Positions 27,928 to 36,744 of a stretch of DNA of 64,000 bases are shown piece after piece. Each line of letters begins with the position of its first letter. The first letter of the stretch is position 1. The stretch comes from Aliikangiella sp965214955. Lineage in GTDB: Bacteria > Pseudomonadota > Gammaproteobacteria > Enterobacterales > Kangiellaceae. The stretch is from the NCBI GenBank assembly GCA_965214955.1, contig CBDCCU010000010.1, forward strand, positions 62,001 through 126,000, read 5' to 3'. The position numbers and the translations under genes were made by a program. The notes under the pieces are model-generated. The model was not told the origin of the DNA. It ran no database searches and saw only the letters and a list, made by a program, of their open reading frames with translations.

Positions 27928-29658
27928 TTACCAATTTTGAGCTTGCTCATCGGTAAACCCATAGGCGGCCTGAAGTAAATCACGAGCTGCAATTAAGTCT
28001 AGTTTATATTGTTCAAGTTCGTCTTCTGCTACAGCTGGTGCGTCCTGCATTAAAACATGAACTTGCGCGTAATCTTCGTCGCTTAATGGGGAGAATCGAC
28101 TAAATTGAAGATTAAGCGCAAAACCTTTCATTTCTGACCAATGTTTTGCTAAGTCACTATAATTAAAGTCATCCGTTCCTAAGTTATCTAAATCTCCAAG
28201 CGAATCATTAATATAGTGAACAACCGTGGCAGAAATTGACTTTTCCCAAAACTCAACAACAATATCTCGCTGCTCAACTAAGCTTTCCATCTGTTCTGTT
28301 GATAGTTCTGCGCCGATATTATCATTAATTATTTTACGTCCTTCTAACAATGCATTATATGCTGCGGCAGTAAAATCAGTTGGATTGGCTAAATCTACTG
28401 TACCTCTATCACGCTTAGCAGCATTAACTGAATTACCCATATTAACTTCTGCTTTTAAATCAAAAAAGCTGTCACCATTACTATCATGCTTACCCGTTGC
28501 ATATTCTTCGCGGCCACCTTTACCAGAAATTTCATCATCGGTATATTCTAAGTAGTCACGAGCTGCACCAAAATAACCATAACCTTCATCCCATTGATGC
28601 TCTAAAGTGGTATAAGCGTTATCACCAGCAATATTGGTTGTTAATAAACCTTTATTTTCAGTGTCATTATCAAAGTAGTCATCTGCACCTTGTGAAAATG
28701 CAACAGCACCTAATAAAAACTTTTGAATAAGTTGCTTAAGATCGCGACCGTCTTCTGTCAGGTAAATAGTTGTAATTTCATTACCATTAAAATCGGTACG
28801 TGTATCGCCATCTAAAAAAGTTTGAGCATTATCAGCTAACAATCCAAAGAAAATTTGTACTAAATCGTGTGGTGTGGTTGCTCCTGCTTCACCCCAACCT
28901 TCAAAGTCGCCGTCATTCCAATTTTTGTGTTGTCCTTCAGCATCACTACCAGCAATTTTACCAAACAAATCTTTTTGCGAAGAAGATAAGTCTCTTAAGG
29001 TTGTTTGTAGAGGAGTGTCAATAAAATCAACTGCAAAGCTGTCTGCTATAAGGTCATATTGATCACTAGAAATATTATAAAATGAATTTAATTTATCAAT
29101 AACCGCTTGCCTGTCAGCAAACATACCGGCTTCTACTTCACCTTGTAATTCACTACCAATATATTGATTAAGCTCAGAAATTAATACCATTCTAGTCACT
29201 TGTCCAGAATATGAAACGGTAGAAGCGCCTTCGCCATTAACAAAAGAATAAGTATCAAGAACATCGGTTACATCAACAGTAAGATCTTCTTCAAGAGATG
29301 AGCCACCAGAATCGGTTACGGTAACAGTAACGGTTACTGATTGGTTTTTTTCATAATTTAATGCAACATCATCGAGTAATTTTAAAGTTGTTCCAGAAAT
29401 CTCAAAGTCTTCATGTGATGTAGCAAATGTAAAAGTATCACCTGCATCTGGATCGGTAGCAGATAATGTACCTACTGTTGCTCCAGCTTCATTTTCAACA
29501 ACAGCATTAGCTGACAAGTTAATCGCTGTAGGTGCGCTATTGGTTGGTTCTGGATCAGGCTCTGGGCTACTTGAACTACCACCACCGCAAGCCGTCAATG
29601 CAACAAGGATTGATGCAGTAACGATAGAAAGTGAAAATTTAGATTTATTATGTTTCAT
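27928..29658 (-). CDS. DUF4856 lipoprotein with N-terminal cadherin-like domain
   Basis: A 576-residue lipoprotein: signal peptide with lipobox LTAC, then a GGGSSSS linker, a cadherin-like beta domain (about 42-135, with ATDPDAGDTFTF and the VTVTVTVTDSGG strand), then an alpha-helical DUF4856 domain (about 140-576). DUF4856 proteins occur next to imelysins and TonB receptors in several marine bacteria, and the arrangement here repeats that. It is the first gene of its run, with a Fur-like site 51-65 bp upstream. The function is unknown; a surface iron- or heme-related binding role is inferred from context. Confidence 0.78.
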   Translation of the reverse strand: MKHNKSKFSLSIVTASILVALTACGGGSSSSPEPDPEPTNSAPTAINLSANAVVENEAGATVGTLSATDPDAGDTFTFATSHEDFEISGTTLKLLDDVALNYEKNQSVTVTVTVTDSGGSSLEEDLTVDVTDVLDTYSFVNGEGASTVSYSGQVTRMVLISELNQYIGSELQGEVEAGMFADRQAVIDKLNSFYNISSDQYDLIADSFAVDFIDTPLQTTLRDLSSSQKDLFGKIAGSDAEGQHKNWNDGDFEGWGEAGATTPHDLVQIFFGLLADNAQTFLDGDTRTDFNGNEITTIYLTEDGRDLKQLIQKFLLGAVAFSQGADDYFDNDTENKGLLTTNIAGDNAYTTLEHQWDEGYGYFGAARDYLEYTDDEISGKGGREEYATGKHDSNGDSFFDLKAEVNMGNSVNAAKRDRGTVDLANPTDFTAAAYNALLEGRKIINDNIGAELSTEQMESLVEQRDIVVEFWEKSISATVVHYINDSLGDLDNLGTDDFNYSDLAKHWSEMKGFALNLQFSRFSPLSDEDYAQVHVLMQDAPAVAEDELEQYKLDLIAARDLLQAAYGFTDEQAQNW

Positions 29659-29708
29659 AACAGGTTTCCGTCATTTAGTTAGAAACTGAATCTTATTGCA
29701 TTTGTAAT

Positions 29709-29723
29709 TGCGAATCAATCTCA
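29709..29723 (-). promoter_or_regulatory. Fur-box-like operator upstream of the DUF4856-imelysin-receptor genes
   Basis: On the minus strand TGAGATTGATTCGCA matches 10 of 14 informative positions of the 7-1-7 Fur consensus TGATAATNATTATCA. It lies 51-65 bp before the DUF4856 start codon, a usual promoter position. Confidence 0.6.
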
Positions 29724-29816
29724 TTGTTATGTTTTTTTTCAATAAGTCTAAATTTTTTTTAATCACGGTGTTTTTATTTATCAAATAGTGAAGTGAACTA
29801 AATTCCTAAACTAAAA

Positions 29817-30875
29817 CTACCAAGCAATAACCCTGCTTCGCTCAATTTTTAGTTCAACTTTTTCAGCAACACTATAATCAACCGAATCAGACACAATAAA
29901 CATTTGTTCTTCTTCAGTTAAACTTTGCACTTGATAATGCCAATAAGCACCAAAAAACTGCTTATCAATAATTTGATACTCTCCGGCGCTCGAAAGACTC
30001 AATTTAATATTTTCAGGGCGAACAATTATTTCTGTAGCATTGGCATTTATTTGATGAATATCTGAGCAGAAGATTTCACCTAATAGCGTATAAAATGAAT
30101 TTTGACTGCTTTTTAATATTGGTAAATAATTAGCTTTGCCTAAAAAATCCGCTACAAATTTATTTTTGGGGTTATGATATAGCTGATCACCCGCTCCTTC
30201 TTGGATAATTTTTCCATCGTTCATTACCGCTACCCTATCGGCAAAATTAAAAGCTTCTTCTTTACTATGAGTAACCAATATTGCCGAAATTTTTTGTTGT
30301 TTAAAAATCGCTCTCATTTCACTTAGCAAGCTAAAACGAGATTGACTATCAAGGTTTGAAAACGCTTCATCAAGCAATACAATTTCTGGTTTATAGGCTA
30401 GTGCCCTCGCAATTGCTACTCTTTGTTGTTGCCCTCCCGAAAGCTCATGTGGATAGCTATTTATGTATTCACTTAACTTAACCAGTTTAAGAAGTTTATT
30501 TATGCGATCAGTTTGTTGTGCTTTAGTTAACGCTTTAATCCCAAAAGCAATATTTTCAGCAACATTCAAATGGGGGAATAGTGCATAATCTTGAAAAATC
30601 ATGCCAATTTTTCTCTGCTCACTGGGCAAAGTAAAGTTTGCAGAGTTAGCTTTAATACTCCCTATTTTAATTAAACCCTGCTCAATAGGAAGTAATCCAG
30701 ATATTGCTTTAAAAAGTGTGCTTTTGCCACAACCACTAGGTCCAATAATTGCGACAATTTCATTTTTTTTAACCTTTAATGACAGTGAATTAATAACGGT
30801 ATCAGTTTCATATCGGCAGCTAATGTCATCAATTGATAGCTGAACATTATTATTTGATGAATTGGAACAACTCAT
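29817..30875 (-). CDS. fbpC: iron(III) ABC transporter ATP-binding protein
   Basis: A 352-residue ATPase: Walker A GPSGCGKST, Q-loop IGMIFQDYALFPHLN, signature LSGGQQQR, Walker B VLLDEAFSNLD and the H-loop His in VTHSKEEA. A C-terminal TOBE-like region (about 235-350) is typical of FbpC/PotA-type ATPases. It starts two bases after the permease stop, so the three fbp genes form one operon. It powers ferric ion import through FbpB. Confidence 0.9.
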   Translation of the reverse strand: MSCSNSSNNNVQLSIDDISCRYETDTVINSLSLKVKKNEIVAIIGPSGCGKSTLFKAISGLLPIEQGLIKIGSIKANSANFTLPSEQRKIGMIFQDYALFPHLNVAENIAFGIKALTKAQQTDRINKLLKLVKLSEYINSYPHELSGGQQQRVAIARALAYKPEIVLLDEAFSNLDSQSRFSLLSEMRAIFKQQKISAILVTHSKEEAFNFADRVAVMNDGKIIQEGAGDQLYHNPKNKFVADFLGKANYLPILKSSQNSFYTLLGEIFCSDIHQINANATEIIVRPENIKLSLSSAGEYQIIDKQFFGAYWHYQVQSLTEEEQMFIVSDSVDYSVAEKVELKIERSRVIAW

Positions 30876-30877
30876 TA

Positions 30878-32506
30878 TTAAGACTCTTTTTCTAATAGTT
30901 TATTTAAAAATATTACCGGAACCAAACTCACAAAAACAATCAACAACGCAGGTAATGCGGCTACCTCTAACTGCTCATCAGATACATACTGAAAAACATA
31001 AGTGGCTAATGTTTCAAACCCAAAGGGTCTCACTAAAAGTGCCGCAGGTAATTCTTTCATGCATTCAACAAAAACTAAAACAAAGGCAACTAATAAGCTT
31101 TTTTTAACTAATGGAAAATGAACTCTAATCATTGTTTGCAAAGGTGAATATCCCATGGTGATACTTGCCATATCTAAAGAAGGTGATATTTTTGATAAGC
31201 CAGATTCTACTGCGCCAATAGCAATTGCCGCAAAACGAACCGTATAAGCAAAAATGATTGCAAATAAACTTCCCGAAAGTATTAGCCCTGGCTCGGTAAG
31301 CCCTAACATTGCAAATAACTGATTAATTCCACCATCAAAATACGACAAAGGTATCAGCACACCAATAGCCAACACCGTGCCTGGTAAAGCATAGCCAGTG
31401 CTTGATAACTTGTTGGTTGTTTCACTCTGTTGAGTATTTGATAGTCGTTTAAAATAAACTAAAACTAGCCCTATCAATAGGCATAAAACACCCACAATAC
31501 AAGCCACTAAAAAACTATTAGCGCTTAGTTCAAATAGCTTAGCATTCCACGACTGAGCAAAGTAATCTAACGCATAAATTAATAATGCAGAAAATGGCAG
31601 CAAAAAAGACAGTGCAAAAACTAAAAACAAAAAAAGTAAGGCAAAAAAGCGCTTAAAACCAGAGAGGCTTTGCCTGTTATGACCTATGTTCGTGCTATTT
31701 TTTTGATAATACTTTTGTTTACGCCGCGCATATTTTTCTAAATAGATTAAGCTAAAAACAAACAACAGCATTAACGAAGATATTTTTGCTGCCGCAGCTA
31801 AATCGTTATAGCCTAACCATGTATCATAAACAGCAGTTGTTAAGGTAGAAACTGCAAAATATTTAACCACCGCAAAGTCGGCTAAGGTTTCCATGGCAAC
31901 TAATGCCATAGCCACAATAATTGCAGGTCTTGCAAGCGGCAAAGAAACTCGATAAAACACTTGCCATCCTGTTGCGCCCATAATTTTTGCGCTATTTAGC
32001 ATATCGCTCGACTGCCCCATAAATGCCGCTCGCGCAAGCATATAAATATATGGAAACAACACCATGCTCAACACTACAATAGAACCGCCAATCGAGCGCA
32101 CCTCAAAATAACATTGAGTACCTGATTGTGTAGGCATAAGACCTCTAATAAAACCTTGTACTAAACCTGCACATTCCAACAGATCCGTAAAAACAAAAGC
32201 CACAACATAAGAAGGCAAAGCCAGTGGTAATAGCAATAGCCAAATAAAATGCTTTCTCATTGGAAAATTATAATTGGCAACTAACCAAGCACAAGGGATC
32301 CCTAACAGCAGCGAACCAATAACAACACCTAAAGTAACTTTTATTGAGTTGAGAATATAGTCAGGTAGTACGCTTTGCCAAAGGTGTGAAAACAATGAAT
32401 CTTCGGCATAAACAGATAAACCAAAAATGGCGACAACAGGAGAAAAAAGAATTAGAGTAATAAGCCAACTTGATACAGACCAAGTTTTAGCAATAGTTAA
32501 CTTCAT
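30878..32506 (-). CDS. fbpB: iron(III) ABC transporter permease, fused two-domain type
   Basis: A 542-residue membrane protein with about twelve helices in two homologous halves. Each half carries an EAA-type coupling loop (AAKIMGATGWQVFYRVSLP and ASITMGYSPLQTMIRVHFP). This internal duplication is typical of FbpB/SfuB permeases. It follows fbpA by 78 bp, with a strong hairpin between, and precedes fbpC directly. Confidence 0.9.
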   Translation of the reverse strand: MKLTIAKTWSVSSWLITLILFSPVVAIFGLSVYAEDSLFSHLWQSVLPDYILNSIKVTLGVVIGSLLLGIPCAWLVANYNFPMRKHFIWLLLLPLALPSYVVAFVFTDLLECAGLVQGFIRGLMPTQSGTQCYFEVRSIGGSIVVLSMVLFPYIYMLARAAFMGQSSDMLNSAKIMGATGWQVFYRVSLPLARPAIIVAMALVAMETLADFAVVKYFAVSTLTTAVYDTWLGYNDLAAAAKISSLMLLFVFSLIYLEKYARRKQKYYQKNSTNIGHNRQSLSGFKRFFALLFLFLVFALSFLLPFSALLIYALDYFAQSWNAKLFELSANSFLVACIVGVLCLLIGLVLVYFKRLSNTQQSETTNKLSSTGYALPGTVLAIGVLIPLSYFDGGINQLFAMLGLTEPGLILSGSLFAIIFAYTVRFAAIAIGAVESGLSKISPSLDMASITMGYSPLQTMIRVHFPLVKKSLLVAFVLVFVECMKELPAALLVRPFGFETLATYVFQYVSDEQLEVAALPALLIVFVSLVPVIFLNKLLEKES

Positions 32507-32523
32507 TAGCGCCTTAATAAAAG

Positions 32524-32550
32524 GCCAAGTTTGCTAGCAACAAACTTGGC
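32524..32550 (-). terminator. intra-operon stem-loop between fbpA and fbpB
   Basis: A perfect 10-bp stem (GCCAAGTTTG with its complement), 7-base loop, followed on the minus strand by CTTTTATT. Such hairpins often set a high ratio of binding protein to permease by partial termination or by protecting the fbpA mRNA 3' end. Confidence 0.75.
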
Positions 32551-32584
32551 TTAATTAAACTTTAATTAATAGGCTTTAATAATA

Positions 32585-33601
32585 CTATAGGTCAAACTTT
32601 ACTTCATCAATCAACTTAATAGCCTGCTCTCGGTTTTTAGCAATTTTGTCCATGTCGAGCTTATCCGACTTAAATTCGCCCCAAGCAGAAACCACTTTAG
32701 AAGACTTTACCCCAGGTTTTACTGGATACTCCATATTCACTTCAGCATAAATTTGTTGCGCCGAACCACTACTTAAGTATTCCATTAGTTTAATAGCCGC
32801 TTCTTTATTGGGTGCATGTTTAGTTAAAGCCATTCCACTCACGTTAACATGCGCACCACGATCTTTTTGATTTGGAAACAAAATATGGACCGAATTTGCC
32901 CAAGCAATTTGTTTTTCATCGGCAAGCATTTTGCCAAAGTAATAACTGTTGCCTAATGAAACATCGCATATCCCTTCTTTTATTGCCTTAACCTGAGCCC
33001 TATCATTACCCTGAGGCTTACGCGCTAAATTACCTTTCACCCCTTTAAGCCAAGCTTTGGTTGACTCAGCACCATGATGGGCAATCATAGAAGAAACTAA
33101 TGCAATGGTATAAGGATGCTTACCACTACGAGTACAAATTTTTCCTTTAAACTTTTCATCCGCCAAATCTTCATAAGTAATATCAATATTACCTACACGC
33201 TCTTTTGAAGCGTAAATATTGCGCACGCGAGTAGTTAGCGCAAACCAGTGATTATCAGCTCCCTGTAGATGAGCTGGAATATTTTCATTGATCACTTTGC
33301 TATCAACTTTTTGAGTCAGCTCTTTATTCACTAAATCCATTAATCGGCTAATATCAGTTGTTAAAACCAAATCTGCTTTAGTGTGTTTTCCTTCACGCTG
33401 CAAACGCTCGGCTAAGCCTTTTTTAGCAAATAAAACATTCACTTTAATGCCGGTATCTTTAGTAAATTGCTCAACCACAGGATCAATTAGATAAGCTTGA
33501 CGATACGAATAAATATTAACGCTATCCTCGGCAAGAGTTGCACTGCTAAATAATATTGCACTCAATAATGCAAAACTTTTTTTACTGATAAAATTTTTCA
33601 T
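32585..33601 (-). CDS. fbpA: periplasmic iron(III)-binding protein
   Basis: A 338-residue type 2 binding protein with a signal peptide (1-24, ending LAE). The mature start VNIYSYRQAYLIDPV and the double tyrosine Y220-Y221 (GNSYYFGKML), which binds Fe3+ in the FbpA/FutA family, are present. It delivers ferric ion to FbpBC. A Fur-like site lies 12-26 bp before the ATG, consistent with iron repression of fbpABC. Confidence 0.92.
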   Translation of the reverse strand: MKNFISKKSFALLSAILFSSATLAEDSVNIYSYRQAYLIDPVVEQFTKDTGIKVNVLFAKKGLAERLQREGKHTKADLVLTTDISRLMDLVNKELTQKVDSKVINENIPAHLQGADNHWFALTTRVRNIYASKERVGNIDITYEDLADEKFKGKICTRSGKHPYTIALVSSMIAHHGAESTKAWLKGVKGNLARKPQGNDRAQVKAIKEGICDVSLGNSYYFGKMLADEKQIAWANSVHILFPNQKDRGAHVNVSGMALTKHAPNKEAAIKLMEYLSSGSAQQIYAEVNMEYPVKPGVKSSKVVSAWGEFKSDKLDMDKIAKNREQAIKLIDEVKFDL

Positions 33602-33612
33602 TGACCTTCCAA

Positions 33613-33627
33613 TAATAATGATTCTTA
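33613..33627 (-). promoter_or_regulatory. Fur-box-like operator upstream of fbpA
   Basis: On the minus strand TAAGAATCATTATTA matches 11 of 14 informative positions of the Fur 7-1-7 consensus, next to the fbpA start. Confidence 0.7.
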
Positions 33628-33671
33628 TTTGCGCAAATTATAAATTGTTCTGCTTACATTGCAAGCAAAAA

Positions 33672-33697
33672 AAAGCCGCTTTAATTAAAGCGGCTTT
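33672..33697 (-). terminator. strong terminator (26-bp perfect palindrome), leftward
   Basis: AAAGCCGCTTTAA and its exact complement form a perfect palindrome, followed on the minus strand by a run of T. It ends transcription entering from the right, 23 bp after the stop codon of the gene remnant at 33721, and isolates the fbpA promoter. Confidence 0.92.
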
Positions 33698-33720
33698 AGT
33701 CATAACACAATAGTGATTAA

Positions 33721-33843
33721 CTATTTTGCAAAGCGTCTTCTTAAACGCTTACCATAGTTGGTATTCATGCCTGTTTTTATAAAATCAAATGCTACGCCCC
33801 CATTGGTTCCATAACAGTAAAATTTATAAATAATTATGACCTT
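33721..33843 (-). pseudogene. 3' remnant of an unidentified gene
   Basis: A 40-codon minus-strand frame ends at TAG 33721-33723 just before a strong terminator. Its last 34 codons read like a real protein end (FYCYGTNGGVAFDFIKTG, then MNTNYGKRLRRRFAK), but there is no start codon with a ribosome binding site, and the frame is closed by a TAA at 33844-33846. It looks like the C-terminal tail and native terminator of a gene whose body was lost when the Rhs/WG cassette arrived. The family is not recognised. A very short real gene is a less likely alternative. Confidence 0.45.
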
Positions 33844-33855
33844 TTATGCATCTAA

Positions 33856-34353
33856 CTATTTTTGCCACCAAACAACTTCACCTTTAACGTTTATATAACC
33901 AAACTTGTCTCCAATTTCAACTTTTGCCAAATCACCATCAAAGTCAAAGGCTTCATCATATAATGGTGTAATAACAAATTCTCCTTCTTTATTTATATAC
34001 CCCCACTTACCCTCTAATTCTACTGTAGCTAAATCATCAGAAAATGGATAAGCATCATCATACTGAAACGGAACAACAACTATACCTTCGGTATCAATAT
34101 AACCCCATTTTCCACTCTTACAAACTGCAGCGAGTGAGCAAGAAAAATCTGTTACCGCTTGATATTCCGCTGTAATAATAATTTTTCCTTTTTTATCTAT
34201 AAAGCCACACTTATTATTATCTTCAAATGGACATAAGCCGTCACTAAAGTATGATGATGATAGCTTTGTAAAGTTAGCATTAATTACAATAGTTCCCTTA
34301 CTATCCATGAAGCCAAATTTTTCATTATTTTCTATCATATAAAGTTTTGTCAT
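33856..34353 (-). CDS. WG-repeat protein, candidate immunity protein of the Rhs gene
   Basis: A 165-residue acidic soluble protein built of about five WG-type repeats, each with a (W/F)G(F/Y)(I/M) strand pair: KFGFMDSKG, KCGFIDKKG, KWGYIDTEG, KWGYINKEG and KFGYINVKG. It has no signal peptide. It starts 7 bp after the Rhs stop, with GGTGGA in the last Rhs codons acting as ribosome binding site, so it is coupled to the Rhs C-terminus. Polymorphic toxin genes are normally followed immediately by their immunity gene, and WG-repeat proteins are known in that position. The role is inferred from context only. Confidence 0.75.
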   Translation of the reverse strand: MTKLYMIENNEKFGFMDSKGTIVINANFTKLSSSYFSDGLCPFEDNNKCGFIDKKGKIIITAEYQAVTDFSCSLAAVCKSGKWGYIDTEGIVVVPFQYDDAYPFSDDLATVELEGKWGYINKEGEFVITPLYDEAFDFDGDLAKVEIGDKFGYINVKGEVVWWQK

Positions 34354-34360
34354 TTAAGTT

Positions 34361-36280
34361 TTATCCACCTTTTGTTCTTGTAATCTTCCCCTTACTATCA
34401 ACACAGACACAGCTATCATGTTTTGGTTGTTGCCCTAGAGCTCTCTTTGCTATAGTTTTTGCTTTTTTCTGGCACTTAGCTAAACTTTTATCTGTAGCAG
34501 TTCCAAATGCAGTTTTGACATCTCCATTGCTTGTTGAAATACTGTGTTGATTAGCTATAGCTCGGCATGTACAAGTTACTAACCCCCTTCCCTTTGGTTT
34601 CTTGGGAGTTTGAAGTTTAGGTAGTTTGGGTTTAGTAATCATACCTGCAGCTCTACAGGCAGCTGCGTTTGCTGGGTTTAAACACTTGGATAAAGAATTT
34701 AAACCTAAAGGATCGATGTATGATATCGGGTTTTGCTCTGCGTATATATAAGTATTAATTCCTCCCTTTTGACCAATGGGATCAGACTGAATATATCTAC
34801 CTAAGCTGGAATCATAATCCCTATAATAATTATACCAGTTATCTTTTTCCTCATCATAATACTGTCCGGGAAACCCAATTTCAAATCCTTGTATATTATC
34901 TTTTTTTATGATTCTATCAAAAGCCCTATTCTCTGCTCTCCACACTTCTGACTTAGCATTGTTTACAACAACCTCAGGCCTACCCATATAGTCAGATATT
35001 ACAAAATACAATTCATTGTTTTTTAAATAACCAACTAACTCTCCTTCAAAATAAATATAGTTTTTTTCTATATTCCTTGATTTTTTATATATCAACTCTC
35101 CAGATGAAGAAAAGCTGTAATAAGTATTCACACCTTCGAAACTTTTCTTAACTCTTTCACCTTCAGAGTTGTAGGTATAATCCGCAATATTGTTTCCTTG
35201 AACAAATCGACGCATTCTATTATTTTCATTATAATAATAATATTTATTCCCAATACTCGTTATACTCCCATTAGCGTCTGTGATCACAGGTTCTTCTTGA
35301 ACTTTCTCCAAAATATTGCTATTCAATGCATAAATATAGTTCGTAGAGTTTTTCGTTAGCCTATTTCCATTATTATCATAAGTATATAAGGAACTGACCC
35401 CATAATCGTTAGAGCTAATCAGTCTCTCATTATTATCATAAACATATCTTTTGTACTTTTGTAATCTAGTACTATGTGTGTCATCTATTTGACTAATGTT
35501 GCTATTTAAATCATATGAAAGACTTAAGTCCATAACTCCAGGAGTATAAAGCCCTGTAAGCCTATAACGATTGTCTCGACTATAAGTTCTAAGTAGCCCA
35601 TTTCCAAAGGTAAAATTAGTAACTGGACCAAACGGTTTATAACTAGCATTAGAAATTAATTGATTTCCGTTGACTTTTATAGATACAACATTACCTAGTT
35701 GGTTACGCATATAATCAACAATAACATTATTAGGTCTAACTTCTTTTGTTATTTGCCCTGCCTTATTATATTGCCATTTAAGAGTAAAGCTTTCACCATC
35801 AATAACACTAGTTTTCTCTGTCTGTTCACCATGAGCATTATAAGAATAATACTGTACGCCAGAGTTATCTGTTACTTTATTTAAATAACCTTTTCTATCA
35901 AGATCATATTCATAATTATGTCCAATTGAGCTAGAAACTATACGATTTAATGCATCGTAAACAAATGTAATAACATTTCCTTTAGCATCAATTTTTTTCA
36001 CCATATTACCAGCTTCATCATACTCAAAACGAGTGTTACCAGTGTCTGGACTTACTTGCCTGATTAAGTTGCCAAAACCATCATAGTAATAATACGTTGA
36101 GTTACCATTAGGATCAGTCAATTTACTAACCAAACTGTTTTTATTGTAAAAATATTGAGTAACTCCACCATTTCTATCTGTTGATGTTTTCAGTCTACCC
36201 AAGCTGTCATAAGCATTGTAAATACCTTTACCTTTTGCATCTTTAACCGTAGTAGGATGTTCTCCTATTCCCATATTCAA
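34361..36280 (-). CDS. Rhs protein, C-terminal fragment with core motif and 112-residue variable tail
   Basis: The frame holds many YD repeats (for example NKNSLVSKLTDPNGNSTYYY), the Rhs-associated core (DYDSSLGRYIQSDPIG, ending near YIDPLGL), and then a variable tail of 112 residues (34364-34699). The tail is basic and has seven Cys (CLNP, CRAAG, VTCTCRA, KCQKK, SCVCVD); I do not recognise its fold. In Rhs proteins this tail is the toxin, released after the core. The fragment is out of frame with the preceding piece by one base near 36266: removing one A would join FEYGN to GEHPTTVKDAKGKG. It is part of one gene with the next two entries. The ATG at 36280 is probably not a genuine start. Confidence 0.8.
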   Translation of the reverse strand: MNMGIGEHPTTVKDAKGKGIYNAYDSLGRLKTSTDRNGGVTQYFYNKNSLVSKLTDPNGNSTYYYYDGFGNLIRQVSPDTGNTRFEYDEAGNMVKKIDAKGNVITFVYDALNRIVSSSIGHNYEYDLDRKGYLNKVTDNSGVQYYSYNAHGEQTEKTSVIDGESFTLKWQYNKAGQITKEVRPNNVIVDYMRNQLGNVVSIKVNGNQLISNASYKPFGPVTNFTFGNGLLRTYSRDNRYRLTGLYTPGVMDLSLSYDLNSNISQIDDTHSTRLQKYKRYVYDNNERLISSNDYGVSSLYTYDNNGNRLTKNSTNYIYALNSNILEKVQEEPVITDANGSITSIGNKYYYYNENNRMRRFVQGNNIADYTYNSEGERVKKSFEGVNTYYSFSSSGELIYKKSRNIEKNYIYFEGELVGYLKNNELYFVISDYMGRPEVVVNNAKSEVWRAENRAFDRIIKKDNIQGFEIGFPGQYYDEEKDNWYNYYRDYDSSLGRYIQSDPIGQKGGINTYIYAEQNPISYIDPLGLNSLSKCLNPANAAACRAAGMITKPKLPKLQTPKKPKGRGLVTCTCRAIANQHSISTSNGDVKTAFGTATDKSLAKCQKKAKTIAKRALGQQPKHDSCVCVDSKGKITRTKGG

Positions 36281-36710
36281 ATGAGCTAACGATTTGACTA
36301 CCAGATATTATTGATTTCAATCGACTTAGTTCATCATAAGTTTTTTTATCCGATTTTATTACCTTATCACTAATACTAATACATGCTTCAGAAAACAGTT
36401 TTTCATCATTAAAATTGCAATTTGTAGCGCTAATTGCCAACTCTTTAATTAAAGTTGAAGTTAAATTACTTGCTGGATCATACTCGTATGAAACATAGTG
36501 CTTTCCACCAGTTGCAGACTTAACTAATCTATGTGCGCTGTCATAGTAAAAATAAGTTGTTAGCCCCTCTGCATTAACAATAGAGCTAATTTGACCAACG
36601 GCATCATAGCTAAAAATAGTGGTTCGTTTATCACCATAAAAATCATACTCAGCTTTCATCAACCAACCCAGTCTACCATAAGTAAACTTATTCACTGTTC
36701 CGTCTGGCAA
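36243..36710 (-). CDS. Rhs protein, middle fragment
   Basis: YD-repeat sequence (KFTYGRLGWLMKAEYDFYG, YYDSAHRLVKSATGG). The frame is open upstream beyond the nominal TTG start at 36710 to about 36785 (PPSIGYSTYYTDYNFYG), where it meets the N-terminal fragment after a one-base shift. It ends at a stop (36243) created by the second shift. Not an independent gene. Confidence 0.75.
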   Translation of the reverse strand: MPDGTVNKFTYGRLGWLMKAEYDFYGDKRTTIFSYDAVGQISSIVNAEGLTTYFYYDSAHRLVKSATGGKHYVSYEYDPASNLTSTLIKELAISATNCNFNDEKLFSEACISISDKVIKSDKKTYDELSRLKSIISGSQIVSSFEYGNRRTSYYG

Positions 36711-36744
36711 AGTTATAGTTTTTGGCGTCCCATAAAAATTATAA

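Noticed and set aside
28226..29062. Several plus-strand ORFs opposite the DUF4856 gene
   Set aside because: Antisense shadows with low-complexity, unprotein-like residues and no ribosome binding sites.
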